This document shows, piece by piece, positions 17,472 through 26,895 of a stretch of DNA of 54,094 bases. This DNA comes from Planctomycetaceae bacterium (GTDB lineage Bacteria > Planctomycetota > Planctomycetia > Planctomycetales > Planctomycetaceae), in the NCBI GenBank assembly GCA_020426325.1, contig JAGQQG010000037.1, forward strand, positions 1-54,094, written 5' to 3'. Made by a program: the position numbers and the translations under genes. Each line of letters starts with the position of its first letter. Within the stretch, counting starts at the first letter, position 1. The notes under the pieces were generated by a model, which was not told the DNA's origin, searched no databases, and worked only from the letters and a program-made list of their open reading frames with translations.

Positions 17472-19457
17472 TCAATCGGCACTGGCAAACTTATGGATGC
17501 CCTGGCCGCTCCCGGTCGGGATGCTGAAGTAGACTTCCCCATCCTCCCCTTCACCGAACGCGAGAACGGTGAGCTTCTCGCTGGGGATGGCTTTGTTCCA
17601 TTCCAGGATCTGCGATTCCTCGTTGTACTTCAGGCCCCACAACTTGCCGCTCACAAAGTCTGCATAGACGTAAACGCCCTCCAGCGACGGAACACTCGTA
17701 CCGCGATAAACGGTCCCCCCGGTAATCGACTTGCCGACGAGGTGATCGTACTGCCAGATCGGTCCGATCGGGCTCGTGGGCATCTGTCCCTCGTCATCGC
17801 TGAACGGGAACGTTCCTTCGACGTCGCTCCAGCCGTAGTTGCCACCCTTGGTCACGAGGTTGACCTCTTCCCAGTAATCCTGACCGACGTCTGCGACCCA
17901 CAGCGCGCCCGTCTTGCTGTCAAAGTTTATCCGCCACGGATTGCGGAAACCGTAAGCATAGATCTCCGGTTGTGCACCGACGGTGTCAACGAACGGGTTG
18001 TCGGCGGGGATGCCATAGTGACGGTCTCCCTCTGACTGATCGATGTCGATCCGCAGCACTTTGCCCAGCCAGGTGCTCATGTCCAGCCCGTTCTGAAGCG
18101 GATCATTTCCGCTACCACCGTCGCCGAGGCCGATGTACAGAAATCCATCCGGACCGAATTCGATTGATCCTCCGTTGTGATTATGGAACGGTTGCGGGAT
18201 CTCCATCACGACCTGCTCGCTGTCTTGAAGTGCCCGGTCGGGATCATCCTTCGACACGGTAAACCGTGACACCACCGACGTCAGATCCTTTTTGGAAGAG
18301 GTGTAGTACACGTAGAAGTGGCCGTTCTTTTCATAATCCGGATGGAAGGCGAGGCCGAGCAGGCCCTCTTCATTTGCACCGGGTGCACGGAAACTGCGAA
18401 CCCGGTCACGCAGGTCGAGGAACAACTTGGCCTGCTGCGGGTCGTCGGAAGGCTTGATGACCTCAATCGTGCCGTCCTGTGTAGCGACGAACAAACGGCC
18501 AGAGCCGTCCCCTGCATGCGTCATCACGATCGGACGGAACTCGATGGCTTTACCTTCCGAGTCGATCGGCTGCCAGCCGTCCCAGGTGATCTCACCAAAC
18601 GCAGGAACCACCTTCACGCTCAGCTTCCCATCAACCGGAGCCGGTGCGTCAGCATTGGGACTGATTTCGCGAATCTTGATGTTTCGGAACGCCACCAGGT
18701 TCCCATGATCCTGCAGACAGATGTGTCCTTGCTTCGCTTTGCCGAACATCTCGTGCTTGGCGAACTTGCTCTTGGCAACCCGATCATTCCACTCATCGCT
18801 GCCCAGATTAAATTTGTAGTAGCTCACGCCGTTCATCAGCACTTCGCACTGCGAATCGCAGACACGCAGGAGGACATGGTTCCACTCACCAGCGGGGCGA
18901 GTCGCATCGACTTCGGAAGGCAGATTGGCACCGACTTCCGCTTCGGCCTGCTTCATCCATGCCGGCTTTGCTGGCTTGTAGAGCTGATACAACCACCCCG
19001 CCTTCTGAGGGTCGTGACCCTTCTCGTTGTCATTAATCTGCACCTCCGGTCCGGTGTAGGGCGCTCCGATGTCTCCCTCGACCACGTTGAACATGATTCC
19101 ACTGTTACCGCCCGTCGAGATCTTGTACTCGATCTGCAACTCAAAGTTGTCGAACTCCTTGTCGGTGATGATGTCCCCCGAGCGATCGGTCCGGACGATA
19201 GCACCATTCACAATCTTCCAGCCGTCACTGACCTTGTCCTGGTTGAAACCTCGCCATCCAGCGAAGCTCTTGCCGTCGAACAGCAGTTTCCAACCGGCCG
19301 CTTTCTCGAAACGATTCAGCGTGTTCGCATTCTCACCCGCCACAAACTCAGCCGGGTCGGTCGTCGTGTCCGCGTGAGTCTGTGAGATTCCGTAGAGAGC
19401 GGGACAGAGCAGGGCAGCAGTCAGAAAAAGACAGGTGCGAAGGTGAGGAAACATCAT
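17472..19457 (-). CDS. DUF1080 domain fused to PQQ-type glucose/sorbosone dehydrogenase
   Basis: This 661-residue secreted enzyme has a signal peptide (LFLTAALLCPALYGIS). Residues 50-270 are a DUF1080 (PF06439) domain: WKLLFDGKSFAGWRGFNQD, NFELQIEYKISTGGNSGIMF and GEWNHVLLRVCD. This concanavalin-like fold includes 3-keto-glycoside hydrolases. Residues 290-660 are a six-bladed sugar dehydrogenase propeller: EEGLLGLAFHPDYEKNGHFY, the catalytic-His region HNHNGGSIEFGPDGFLYIGL, GDGGSGNDP, then NYGWSDVEGTFPF. It probably acts on sugars or glycosides in the periplasm. The two-domain fusion is a planctomycete trait. The substrate is unknown. Confidence 0.88.
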   Translation of the reverse strand: MMFPHLRTCLFLTAALLCPALYGISQTHADTTTDPAEFVAGENANTLNRFEKAAGWKLLFDGKSFAGWRGFNQDKVSDGWKIVNGAIVRTDRSGDIITDKEFDNFELQIEYKISTGGNSGIMFNVVEGDIGAPYTGPEVQINDNEKGHDPQKAGWLYQLYKPAKPAWMKQAEAEVGANLPSEVDATRPAGEWNHVLLRVCDSQCEVLMNGVSYYKFNLGSDEWNDRVAKSKFAKHEMFGKAKQGHICLQDHGNLVAFRNIKIREISPNADAPAPVDGKLSVKVVPAFGEITWDGWQPIDSEGKAIEFRPIVMTHAGDGSGRLFVATQDGTIEVIKPSDDPQQAKLFLDLRDRVRSFRAPGANEEGLLGLAFHPDYEKNGHFYVYYTSSKKDLTSVVSRFTVSKDDPDRALQDSEQVVMEIPQPFHNHNGGSIEFGPDGFLYIGLGDGGSGNDPLQNGLDMSTWLGKVLRIDIDQSEGDRHYGIPADNPFVDTVGAQPEIYAYGFRNPWRINFDSKTGALWVADVGQDYWEEVNLVTKGGNYGWSDVEGTFPFSDDEGQMPTSPIGPIWQYDHLVGKSITGGTVYRGTSVPSLEGVYVYADFVSGKLWGLKYNEESQILEWNKAIPSEKLTVLAFGEGEDGEVYFSIPTGSGQGIHKFASAD

Positions 19458-19571
19458 CGGCAGGCAACTCCAACAGAGGACGGCGAAAGAAGGTCAGCAA
19501 ACAGGTTTCACCAACCGGCAGGACGATCAAGAGACATCATCGTACCCGCCCACTCCCACTCCTGCAAAGCC

Positions 19572-19708
19572 CGGCGAGCGGGGGATGTCAGTCCCCTGTT
19601 CCCACAGGTTGACGATGCAGGAGAGGGGACCGTTTCTCTGATGAACTCGGACCGCGATTTGGCTTTCCACGTTGAATGAAACGGGGGATTGACATCCCCC
19701 GCTCGCCG
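19572..19708. repeat. 25-bp inverted repeat flanking an 87-bp core
   Basis: The left arm 19572-19596 begins cggcgagcggggg and the right arm 19684-19708 ends ccccgctcgccg. The two arms are reverse complements at 24 of 25 positions. Each arm is itself partly palindromic (ggggatgtcagtcccc). The core between them has no gene. It looks like a non-coding mobile repeat (MITE- or REP-like). It lies in the 319-base gap between the divergent sugar-dehydrogenase and hisD genes. Confidence 0.75.
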
Positions 19709-19776
19709 ACTGCTTTACGAACCTGACGGACCGGTCTACGATCGAACGAGTTACTCATCAAGAGAAAGCCCAACCA

Positions 19777-21138
19777 ATGACCTGCAACATTCCCATCATC
19801 GACTGCACAAAGGACAACGCTGAGGAACTGTTTGCTCAGTTACGTGACAAGCTCAGCCCGAGAGGCGATGTCGTCTCCGAGGCGGGTCGGCAGCGCACCA
19901 TTGACCTCTTTGGTGAAGCTCTCTCGCCACAACAGGTGGTCGCTCGCATCTGTGGCGAAGTGGAGCAGGGGGGGCTTTCGGTCGTCCTCGACTACACGGC
20001 CAAGCTCGATGGCAAACAATTGACTGCTGACACGATGCGTGTCTCACCGGAGGAGTTTGCTGCGGCCCATGCGGCTGCCGATGAGGAGTTTCTCGCAACG
20101 ATCCGTCGCATTCGAGACAACATTATCGAATTCCAGCAGGCGGTTTTGCCCAAGGATGCCCGCGTGATCCGTGAGAAAGGCGATGCGAGAGTCGAGTTGC
20201 GGCAACGACATCTCCCGCTCAAACGGATCGGCATCTGCGTACCCGGCGGTGCAGCAGCCTATCCATCAACGCTCCTCATGACAGCTGTCCCCGCTCAGGT
20301 CGCCGGTGTGAAAGAGATCGCCGTCGTCGTGCCCCCGACCGACTTCGGAGGTTACAACACCGACCTCCTCGCTGCCTGTCATGAGTTGGGCATCACCGAG
20401 GTCTACCGTATCGGCGGAGCGCAGGCGATCGCTGCTCTTGCGTATGGCGTCGAAGGGATCGAGCGGGTCGACAAGATCGTCGGCCCCGGCAATCTGTTCG
20501 TCGCTCTCGCCAAGCGGCACGTCTTTGGCGAGGTCGACATCGACTCGATCGCAGGTCCCAGCGAAGTCATCGTGCTAGCTGACGACTCAGCCCGCGCAGA
20601 CTTCATCGCCAGCGACCTCATCTCACAAGCCGAACACTCTCCTGGTTCAGGCGTGCTCATCACCTGGCACGAACCATTGATCGAGGCCGTCCGACAGGCA
20701 CTCGAGACCCAACTTGCTCGCCTCGAACGGGGCGACCTCGCGAGCAAGTGTCTCGAAGACTACGGAGCCCTCATCCTCGCCCGTGACGAGGTCGAGGCGT
20801 GCAGACTGACCGACCTCATGGCCCCCGAACACTTGCACATCTCGACCGCTGATCCGGAAGCGACTCTCACTCAGATTCAAAACGCCGGTGCGATCTTCCT
20901 TGGCCATCACACCCCGGTCGCCGTCGGCGACTACGCCGCCGGCCCATCCCACGTCCTCCCGACCGGCGGCACGGCCCGCTTCGCCAACGGCCTGTGCGCG
21001 ACCGACTTCCTCAAACGCTCTTCCGTCATCGCCTACAACCCGGCCGCCCTCACCAACATCGCCCCCGACGTCTGCCGTTTGGCGACTAAGGAAGGACTGA
21101 CAGCACATCGGGCGAGCGTTGAGATTCGGCTGGAGTAA
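19777..21138 (+). CDS. hisD: Histidinol dehydrogenase
   Basis: HisD performs the last two steps of histidine synthesis, oxidising L-histidinol to histidine with NAD and Zn. The 453-residue protein has the full family pattern: LKRIGICVPGGAAAYPSTLL, YRIGGAQAIAALAYG, KIVGPGNLFVALAKR, IDSIAGPSEVIVLAD, SQAEHSPGSG and PEHLHI. GPSHVLPTGGTARFANGL lies near the C-terminus. The catalytic Glu and zinc-ligand His lie within these blocks. No other his genes are adjacent, so histidine genes are scattered here. The next gene starts 3 bases after the stop. Confidence 0.97.
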   Translation: MTCNIPIIDCTKDNAEELFAQLRDKLSPRGDVVSEAGRQRTIDLFGEALSPQQVVARICGEVEQGGLSVVLDYTAKLDGKQLTADTMRVSPEEFAAAHAAADEEFLATIRRIRDNIIEFQQAVLPKDARVIREKGDARVELRQRHLPLKRIGICVPGGAAAYPSTLLMTAVPAQVAGVKEIAVVVPPTDFGGYNTDLLAACHELGITEVYRIGGAQAIAALAYGVEGIERVDKIVGPGNLFVALAKRHVFGEVDIDSIAGPSEVIVLADDSARADFIASDLISQAEHSPGSGVLITWHEPLIEAVRQALETQLARLERGDLASKCLEDYGALILARDEVEACRLTDLMAPEHLHISTADPEATLTQIQNAGAIFLGHHTPVAVGDYAAGPSHVLPTGGTARFANGLCATDFLKRSSVIAYNPAALTNIAPDVCRLATKEGLTAHRASVEIRLE

Positions 21139-21141
21139 ATC

Positions 21142-22029
21142 ATGTTCGACCTGATGCGACATCGTGATGATCCAGATCGGTTGATGACCGAGTTGGAAAA
21201 GTTCATCGAGTTCTGGTTCGGTTCTCGTCAACCGGAATACGGCGTTTCGGAAGAGAAACTCCGCGAACTCCGGATGCCGACACCGCTCAAGCGTCTCTAC
21301 GCCTTCGCCGGAGAATGGCCGGGTGGACACTATGACAGTGTGTTCTCTCAGGACAACTATCTGTTCCCAATTGAATGGATCACAACTCGGGATGGAAAGC
21401 TGATATTCGCTCGTCAACCTGATGGTGGATGGGATTGTGGGACGGAGCTTGAGGGAGATGACCCACCCGTCTGAGTCCGCTGGGAAGGGAGGCCATGGGG
21501 CAGGATGTGTGACTCGCTGTCACAGTTCTTTGTGACCTTCTGCCTGCTGGAGATGATCTACAGTTGCGACTACAGAAAAACGACAGATTCAGATTTGGCG
21601 AGCCTCATTGATCAGCAAAGCTCCTTCGTCGTCCCCTTGTGGATTGATGGACCATTTCCGAAGTTTGCCGATGACGATACGAACTATGCGCGTCCCATGC
21701 AGCGTGTATCCTTCCACCTCGTCCAGTCACAAGTATTGATATCCACTTTGCTTGACTGCGCGGGGACAATGATTCCGGACTGGTATGAAAAGTATCCGGA
21801 GTACTTTCGGAAGTCGTACAGACTTCAGGAAAAAGAAAAGCCATCAACAACGATGGACCGCGATGTCGCCATGACATCGCCTCACGTCCCACTCTTGGTC
21901 CGAAAACAATTGATCGAAATATCGATTCGAAAGCATCAACGGCAGGCGGATCATCACTCAGAGCGAGCAGCATTCTACCGGGGGTTGCTGCTCGATGTGC
22001 AACGAGATTTGCGAGAGTGCAACGAGTGA
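21142..22029 (+). pseudogene. SMI1/KNR4 (SUKH)-like protein, interrupted by TGA
   Basis: One 295-codon frame is broken by TGA at codon 111 (21472-21474). Before it, residues 30-110 fit the SUKH pattern (MPTPLKRLYAFAGEWPGGHY; LFPIEWITTRDGKL; GWDCGTELEGDDPPV). After it, the frame continues VRWEGRPWGRM and then SLSQFFVTFCLLEMI, the segment that follows the DPPVW motif in relatives. The TGA therefore sits where Trp is expected (TGG to TGA). The last ~90 codons are helical and charged. SUKH proteins are immunity proteins against contact-dependent toxins or regulatory scaffolds. No toxin gene is adjacent. It directly follows hisD. Confidence 0.65.
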
Positions 22030-22158
22030 CTGCGGGTCAAAGGTCACGTTATCGACATCCCATGCCTGATTGCCCCCCACCGGTGGCCCTGGTTGCTTGT
22101 CAACCACCCCTTTCAACATCGTTTTATTGCTTCGTTCAGGAGGCGGTAGCTTGAATAG

Positions 22159-22524
22159 TGGTGGCGGTGTTTTCCGCTGACGCTGCTGGCCGTTTCAATC
22201 GCAACCGTTGCGTGTCTGTGGGGCTTTGGACGTGAAAACGGTCTGATTGCGATCGCGTTATTCTCTCCGTTCAGCATGTTCCCGTTCGTTGCCAATGCGG
22301 TCCTTGCTTTACGGTGGCGAACAACGGTCGGCCAGTCACTGCTGCTGATCGCAACCCTCGCCTATGCGAGGTGTTTTGCGTTTGTGTTTGTCGATGTGAC
22401 TTACCGGCACCCTGACCCGCAGGGACCGATTGTGTTCCTGTTCGTCGGCATCTACGCAGTGCCGGTTCTCGCGATTCTGTAGTCCCTGGGTTGGTTTCTG
22501 GAGCGGCGTCAGAGCCAACCCTAG
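22159..22524 (+). pseudogene. Remnant of a small membrane protein
   Basis: An open stretch on this frame reads WRCFPLTLLAVSIATVACLW, then ALFSPFSMFPFVANAVLALR, LLLIATLAYARCFAFVFVDV and IVFLFVGIYAVPVLAIL, which is three to four membrane helices. No good start codon exists: two TAG codons lie just upstream, and the first ATG (22276) is inside the second helix. A TAG at 22480 interrupts the C-terminus, after which SLGWFLERRQSQP continues to a second stop. A Trp at that TAG would make the junction WSLGWFLE. It looks like a decayed gene. Confidence 0.5.
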
Positions 22525-22669
22525 CGGATACCCGTGATCCGCCAGTGACGTTGGTCGGATGACCTGTTTTCATGGTGTGAGTGACATCGGGTGGGCTTCA
22601 CCTTACAAATGTTGCGGCCACACTTGGTTGAGAAACCACACGTCCCCGCGAACAGCGTCCGCAGCTTCA

Positions 22670-23983
22670 TCAGTTTGGACTTTTCAAGATAGCCTCGGCG
22701 ATCCGCTCGGCGAGAATCCGATTACCCAAGTCGCTAAAGTGGCAGCAATCATCAATGTAGACACTTTCCTGAGTCTCGCGGAACGCATCTGTGAGGTCGG
22801 TGAAATTCTCTCCGGAGAGGGCCAGTCGTTCGCCCGCCTGGCGAAGCAGCGGATATCCGCGCGTGACCCCTTCCCGGTACGGGTGGTCCTCCCGAAAGGC
22901 GATCTGAAGTTCGTCATCACCCATCGGCTTCGAGCCTTCGACATACTGATTCGGCTGCAAGAAGTGGTAATACTGGATCGCGTTTGCGGCACAGAGTTCT
23001 CCGATGAGTCGCGATGACGATTCCCAAATTCCAACCAGCTCTTCATACACTTCTTCTTCGCTGCTCGGGTGATAGCCAAACCCCGGCCTGTCCAATACGT
23101 CCCTTTCGTGATCGTTCTCAATGGCAACTTTGGCGGCTTGAAGTCGTCTGATGAGTGATTGGTTTGTCGCTCGCCACAGCAGGTGGCACGTTGGTGAGTA
23201 ATACATGGGAACGGAAGAAAAGAACTCACCGTTCTCGCGAAGGTCCGATTCCAGAATCGCGGCTTGACCATAAAGCTTGAGGACGTGCGGATCGCGAATC
23301 TGGCCAACCCGAGCCGCCCACGATCGCGGGTAGATCGGAAAAACGCCCTGCTTCTGGTTTCCCGACGCATGAAACGCGACTTCATTGAAGCCGTCCACGT
23401 TAATGAGCACATCCAACTCTCCACCCTGAACCAGAAGATAGTTCAAAGCCATCAATTGTTGCGGTTGCTTGAATCCACCTGTTGCCATGCACACCACAAC
23501 GAATTCACGACCGCGATACTTCGGATCCTCTTTCAGCTTTTCGAGTAAAACCGGTATGCCCTGATAGTAGAAGATCTCGGCGACGGAACCTCCAAACAGG
23601 CCGATGATGACCGTGTTAGGCGATCGTTTTTGCACAACCGGCCGAAAACTGGGAAAGCCGTCGCAGGGGTGATTTGTCAATTCCTCACCCCACGTCATAT
23701 TCATTTTGTTGGGTTCCCAATTCGGCGGCATGACGCATCCGACATAGGGGTGAACAGCTCCTGTGGCTGATGTGTCTACGGGGAGAGACAGCTTGGTCGA
23801 ACTCGATCCTGCCGAGTTGCGAATCTGAGCTGCGGTCGACCAGGAATACCAGCGTCCTTCGCGGAGTCGAAACGCCCCAAACGAGAGAATCTCCAGAAAC
23901 GAACAGAGCATCACAAACAGAACAGCTTTGAACACACGCCGTTTTGTTCGCGAGATTCTCATGGCTGTTTTTTGCTGATGCAT
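22670..23983 (-). CDS. Membrane-anchored SGNH/GDSL-hydrolase-like protein
   Basis: This 437-residue protein has one N-terminal transmembrane helix (AVLFVMLCSFLEILSFGAF) and a large extracytoplasmic part. Motifs match SGNH hydrolases: the block-I Ser in IGLFGGSVAEIF (about residue 130), the block-III region LINVDGFNEVAF, and the C-terminal block V DDCCHFSDLGNRILAERIA, which places the catalytic Asp and His three residues apart. Family members remove acyl groups from polysaccharides or lipids. No polysaccharide locus is adjacent. The start is ATG 23983 or ATG 23962. Confidence 0.75.
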   Translation of the reverse strand: MHQQKTAMRISRTKRRVFKAVLFVMLCSFLEILSFGAFRLREGRWYSWSTAAQIRNSAGSSSTKLSLPVDTSATGAVHPYVGCVMPPNWEPNKMNMTWGEELTNHPCDGFPSFRPVVQKRSPNTVIIGLFGGSVAEIFYYQGIPVLLEKLKEDPKYRGREFVVVCMATGGFKQPQQLMALNYLLVQGGELDVLINVDGFNEVAFHASGNQKQGVFPIYPRSWAARVGQIRDPHVLKLYGQAAILESDLRENGEFFSSVPMYYSPTCHLLWRATNQSLIRRLQAAKVAIENDHERDVLDRPGFGYHPSSEEEVYEELVGIWESSSRLIGELCAANAIQYYHFLQPNQYVEGSKPMGDDELQIAFREDHPYREGVTRGYPLLRQAGERLALSGENFTDLTDAFRETQESVYIDDCCHFSDLGNRILAERIAEAILKSPN

Positions 23984-24240
23984 TACTGCGGGAATCCTGA
24001 AGGTATCTCATCGACCGGAGAGTCATGAACGAGTTGAAGCACGGCTCCCGTTCAGAATCACCGCAATTTTCGATAGAGGAAGTTCGGTGATCAGTTCCAG
24101 TACAATCTCACTCAAATTGCTGGTCATTCTCCGAACGGTGCTTGTGTATCGCCGATGTTGCTCTGAATGTACACTCATGTTCTGGTGCTCTGTCAACTGC
24201 GCCAATGATGCTCCGCGAGTGAAAGGTGAGAACACTTCCG

Positions 24241-24873
24241 ATGAGCAATACGCAGGGAACATTTGAGCTGACGGTGATCGCCGTCGTGATTGTGCTGCCG
24301 TCGTTGGTCGGAATCGTCGCATACTTGCTGGTCCCGCGATCCTTGCGTGACTTCGCCCGCAAGAATGCGACGCGGTATGACGGTTCGTTCAGTCAACGAC
24401 GCTGGGAACGGGAGCTTCGCGCACGCTGGCGATATCTGGGGTCGGTCACGATCGTCCCGCTGCTGATATTGATGCCACTTGCGGTTGTGGCAGCCTTGAT
24501 GCATCAGTGGGTGGTCCCGGTCGATCTGGCTGTCGCTGCGATGGAACGATTCGATTCTGACACGGAACAGTGGAAGGAAAACCTCAAAGATTCCTCCAAG
24601 GGGGACATCGGTGCAGCTCATCATTCGTGGGCCGATGCGTCCGGTCTGTCGCCGGAGGTGGCCGCCACTTGGCAACACTCGATGTGGCAGGCGTGGCCCG
24701 TCGTGATTGCTGGCGGACTGGTGACGCTGGTCATCTGCCTGTTGATGACAGCACAGGTCTACAACCGAGCGTTTGGTCAGTACCACGAGGGCGTCGTCGC
24801 CCGTTCACGTGAGTATCTGGAAGTCGACCTCGCACGGATCGCAGTGGACTCCGGTGCGACAGACGTCTCCTGA
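24241..24873 (+). CDS. Two-pass membrane protein of unknown function
   Basis: No family is recognised. The 210-residue protein has hydrophobic segments at about residues 10-30 (LTVIAVVIVLPSLVGIVAYL), 70-95 (VTIVPLLILMPLAVVAALMH) and 150-175 (AWPVVIAGGLVTLVICLLMT). Charged soluble stretches lie between them. ATG 24241 is chosen; it follows aaaggtgag by eleven bases. It ends 3 bases before a convergent methyltransferase gene. Confidence 0.6.
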   Translation: MSNTQGTFELTVIAVVIVLPSLVGIVAYLLVPRSLRDFARKNATRYDGSFSQRRWERELRARWRYLGSVTIVPLLILMPLAVVAALMHQWVVPVDLAVAAMERFDSDTEQWKENLKDSSKGDIGAAHHSWADASGLSPEVAATWQHSMWQAWPVVIAGGLVTLVICLLMTAQVYNRAFGQYHEGVVARSREYLEVDLARIAVDSGATDVS

Positions 24874-24876
24874 CAG

Positions 24877-26043
24877 TCAGTTCGCGCGTCCGACCAGACA
24901 GACACTGGCGCCGCTACGGGCAACGGTCGAGAGCAGGCTCAGAGCGCCGGCGATGGGCATGCCGGTGAGATACGCAGCGCGGAGGGCGCGTTGTCTCCAG
25001 GGGCAGGCGACGCTGTTGGTCCCGGCGTCGTAGTTGTGCAGCAGATTGTAGAGGGCGTTTCTTGGGAGGCAGTCCCACTTGTTCATTGTGCTTTGCACCC
25101 AGCCGAATGGGTTCTGACGCAGCGAGAAGTGTTGTTCACGGGTGACGGTGAAGTCCGTGCGAGTCAGGATCTGTCGCAGTCCCCTCAAAGGAAAGTGGAA
25201 CAGGTGACGCGGCAGGTCGAGATGGAACCAGGCTGCCCCTGACCAGCGGGCCTGCCAACTGGAGAAGTTGGGCACCGCGACGATGACCTGTCCTCCCGGT
25301 TTCAGGATGCGGTTGATTTCGGACAGCACTTCGCGAGGGTTCGTGAGATGTTCCACAACATGCCAGAGGATCACCTGATCGAAGTGGTCGGACGGATAAC
25401 CGACTTTTGTGATGCAGGGGGCCACGCGAATGTCAGCTCGCGGGTCCGCCCCGGCGACAGCTGTTTCGCTAACGTCCATGCCGTGCACCTCATGACCACG
25501 ATCCGCCAGAGAACTCAGTAGCACACCTCGTCCACAACCAACATCCAGGATGCGCGAACCGGGCTTCAGTTTTCGAGACAGACTTTGAACGTGCAAAGTG
25601 CCAACGAAACGGACGACTGCTTCGGTCATCGGCTCGAACTTGGCTCCCGGCGAACCGTAATACTCACTCGGATAAAACCGGCCCAGTTCTTCGGGCGAAG
25701 GTAGTGGATGAAGGCGACCGAGCCCGCAGTCCGTGCACGTCGCCAACTCGTGAGGTAGTCCTTGAATCTCAAATGTTGGACTTGCAGTGATGCCGTCGCA
25801 GACAGGGCAGGGTGAAAGGACCACATCGTCCCGCCCCAGGTGACGAACATCTTCGATCCTCGGATTCAGATAGTTCCTCGGGCTGGTGGGTTGATCCCCG
25901 GGCCGCATCATCTCCTGGATAACGTCAGCCACATCAATCGCGGTTGATGCTCCGTCTCGAGCAGGAACGACGGTTGTCCGGATCGCACGGAGATCGTCTT
26001 CCCCGATCGCAACCCGGTCGTGATGTTGAGTGGTGACAGACAT
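24877..26043 (-). CDS. SAM-dependent methyltransferase with zinc-ribbon N-terminus
   Basis: This ~388-residue protein has a zinc-ribbon-like segment (CPVCDG ... ATCTDCGLGRL, two CxxC pairs). A class I methyltransferase domain follows. Motif I is ILDVGCGRGVLLSSLADRG, followed by EVHGMDVSETAV, the post-motif region DQVILWHVVEHLTNP, and ILKPGGQVIVAVPNFSSW. Similar two-module enzymes act on sugars or glycolipids in polysaccharide loci (methyltransf_23 type). The C-terminus has two hydrophobic helices. ATG 26043 is the chosen start. The neighbours do not reveal a substrate. Confidence 0.85.
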   Translation of the reverse strand: MSVTTQHHDRVAIGEDDLRAIRTTVVPARDGASTAIDVADVIQEMMRPGDQPTSPRNYLNPRIEDVRHLGRDDVVLSPCPVCDGITASPTFEIQGLPHELATCTDCGLGRLHPLPSPEELGRFYPSEYYGSPGAKFEPMTEAVVRFVGTLHVQSLSRKLKPGSRILDVGCGRGVLLSSLADRGHEVHGMDVSETAVAGADPRADIRVAPCITKVGYPSDHFDQVILWHVVEHLTNPREVLSEINRILKPGGQVIVAVPNFSSWQARWSGAAWFHLDLPRHLFHFPLRGLRQILTRTDFTVTREQHFSLRQNPFGWVQSTMNKWDCLPRNALYNLLHNYDAGTNSVACPWRQRALRAAYLTGMPIAGALSLLSTVARSGASVCLVGRAN

Positions 26044-26213
26044 CAGTGTTCGATGTGATGAGGGCGGGCGCAAGAGAGAGTGCCCAGAACACTAGTTCAG
26101 TCTCCCGCAGGGGGCCGGAAGAGCGTGGGGTAGGCATCTCAGAATGCGTTCTACAATCGATCACCCGGTCGGGTTACAACGATTGGACCCGTCGTGACGC
26201 GAACATCCGTGGT

Positions 26214-26879
26214 TCAGCGAGAGACAGCTTTGCGGATGTAACTCGCAGCATCGGGGGTCCGGCAGCCGGTTTCGCCATGGTCGACCTCGACTTTGCCAAT
26301 CCGTTTCGCCGCAGCCAGGGCTTCGTTGCGAAGACTGGGGCGATAGATCCCGATTGCGGCCACCGACATATTCATCGCGTGTCTGGCGTAGTTCGCAGAA
26401 TTATGAATCTGTTGTTCAATCGTGTCGAGATACTTGCAGCAGAGAGCGTCGTCAACCATCTCTGGATGATCTTTCAGCAGCGATGACAGAAGCACATATC
26501 CACAGCGTCGGACGAATTCCTTGCGGGAACGTGTCCACTTGCTGAGTTTGCCTTTCGCCAGTCTTGATCTCGCGATCAACGGTGCAAAGAGATCCGAGAG
26601 CAGGTAGTACGAAATGTCTGCAAGCCATGCATCGGCGGATGCAGCTGTGAACTCGTTCGGATCAGCGATCTGAATGGCCAGTGTCCGGGCATCCGAGTTG
26701 CCGGTGCTCCAGAGTTCTTCAGCGAGTTGATGATCGGTGCCGATTTTCTTGGCCAGCGGTCGAAGGTTCCCGAAACTGACACCGAAGACGTTTTCATCTG
26801 AGCCGTGTCGCTGATAGACCTTACGGTTCTGAGCGGTGCCCATGCTCTCCAAAACGGACATGGCTTCGCGAAGAGTCAT
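26214..26879 (-). CDS. AlkD-like DNA alkylation repair protein
   Basis: The 221-residue, all-helical protein fits the DNA alkylation repair family (PF08713), HEAT-repeat glycosylases that excise N3- and N7-alkylpurines. Recognisable are FGVSFGNLRPLAKKIGTDHQ, LAEELWSTGNSDARTLAIQI and FVRRCGYVLLSSLLKDHPEM. Later helices contain NYARHAMNMSVAAIGIYRP. The catalytic Asp/Trp residues of AlkD cannot be assigned with confidence, and some relatives are non-catalytic. It is transcribed in the same direction as rimI but is separated from it by a large hairpin. Confidence 0.82.
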   Translation of the reverse strand: MTLREAMSVLESMGTAQNRKVYQRHGSDENVFGVSFGNLRPLAKKIGTDHQLAEELWSTGNSDARTLAIQIADPNEFTAASADAWLADISYYLLSDLFAPLIARSRLAKGKLSKWTRSRKEFVRRCGYVLLSSLLKDHPEMVDDALCCKYLDTIEQQIHNSANYARHAMNMSVAAIGIYRPSLRNEALAAAKRIGKVEVDHGETGCRTPDAASYIRKAVSR

Positions 26880-26895
26880 GGTTGCACGTCATCCG

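Noticed and set aside
18318..19385. 355-codon plus-strand ORF inside the sugar dehydrogenase
   Set aside because: Antisense shadow; composition and lack of motifs against a strongly matching protein on the other strand.
20647..21417. 256-codon minus-strand ORF overlapping hisD and the SUKH-like gene
   Set aside because: Antisense shadow with no motifs, while hisD has every conserved block.
21472..21474. Selenocysteine insertion at the TGA of the SUKH-like gene
   Set aside because: No selenoprotein family match and no stem-loop seen just after the TGA; relatives have Trp.
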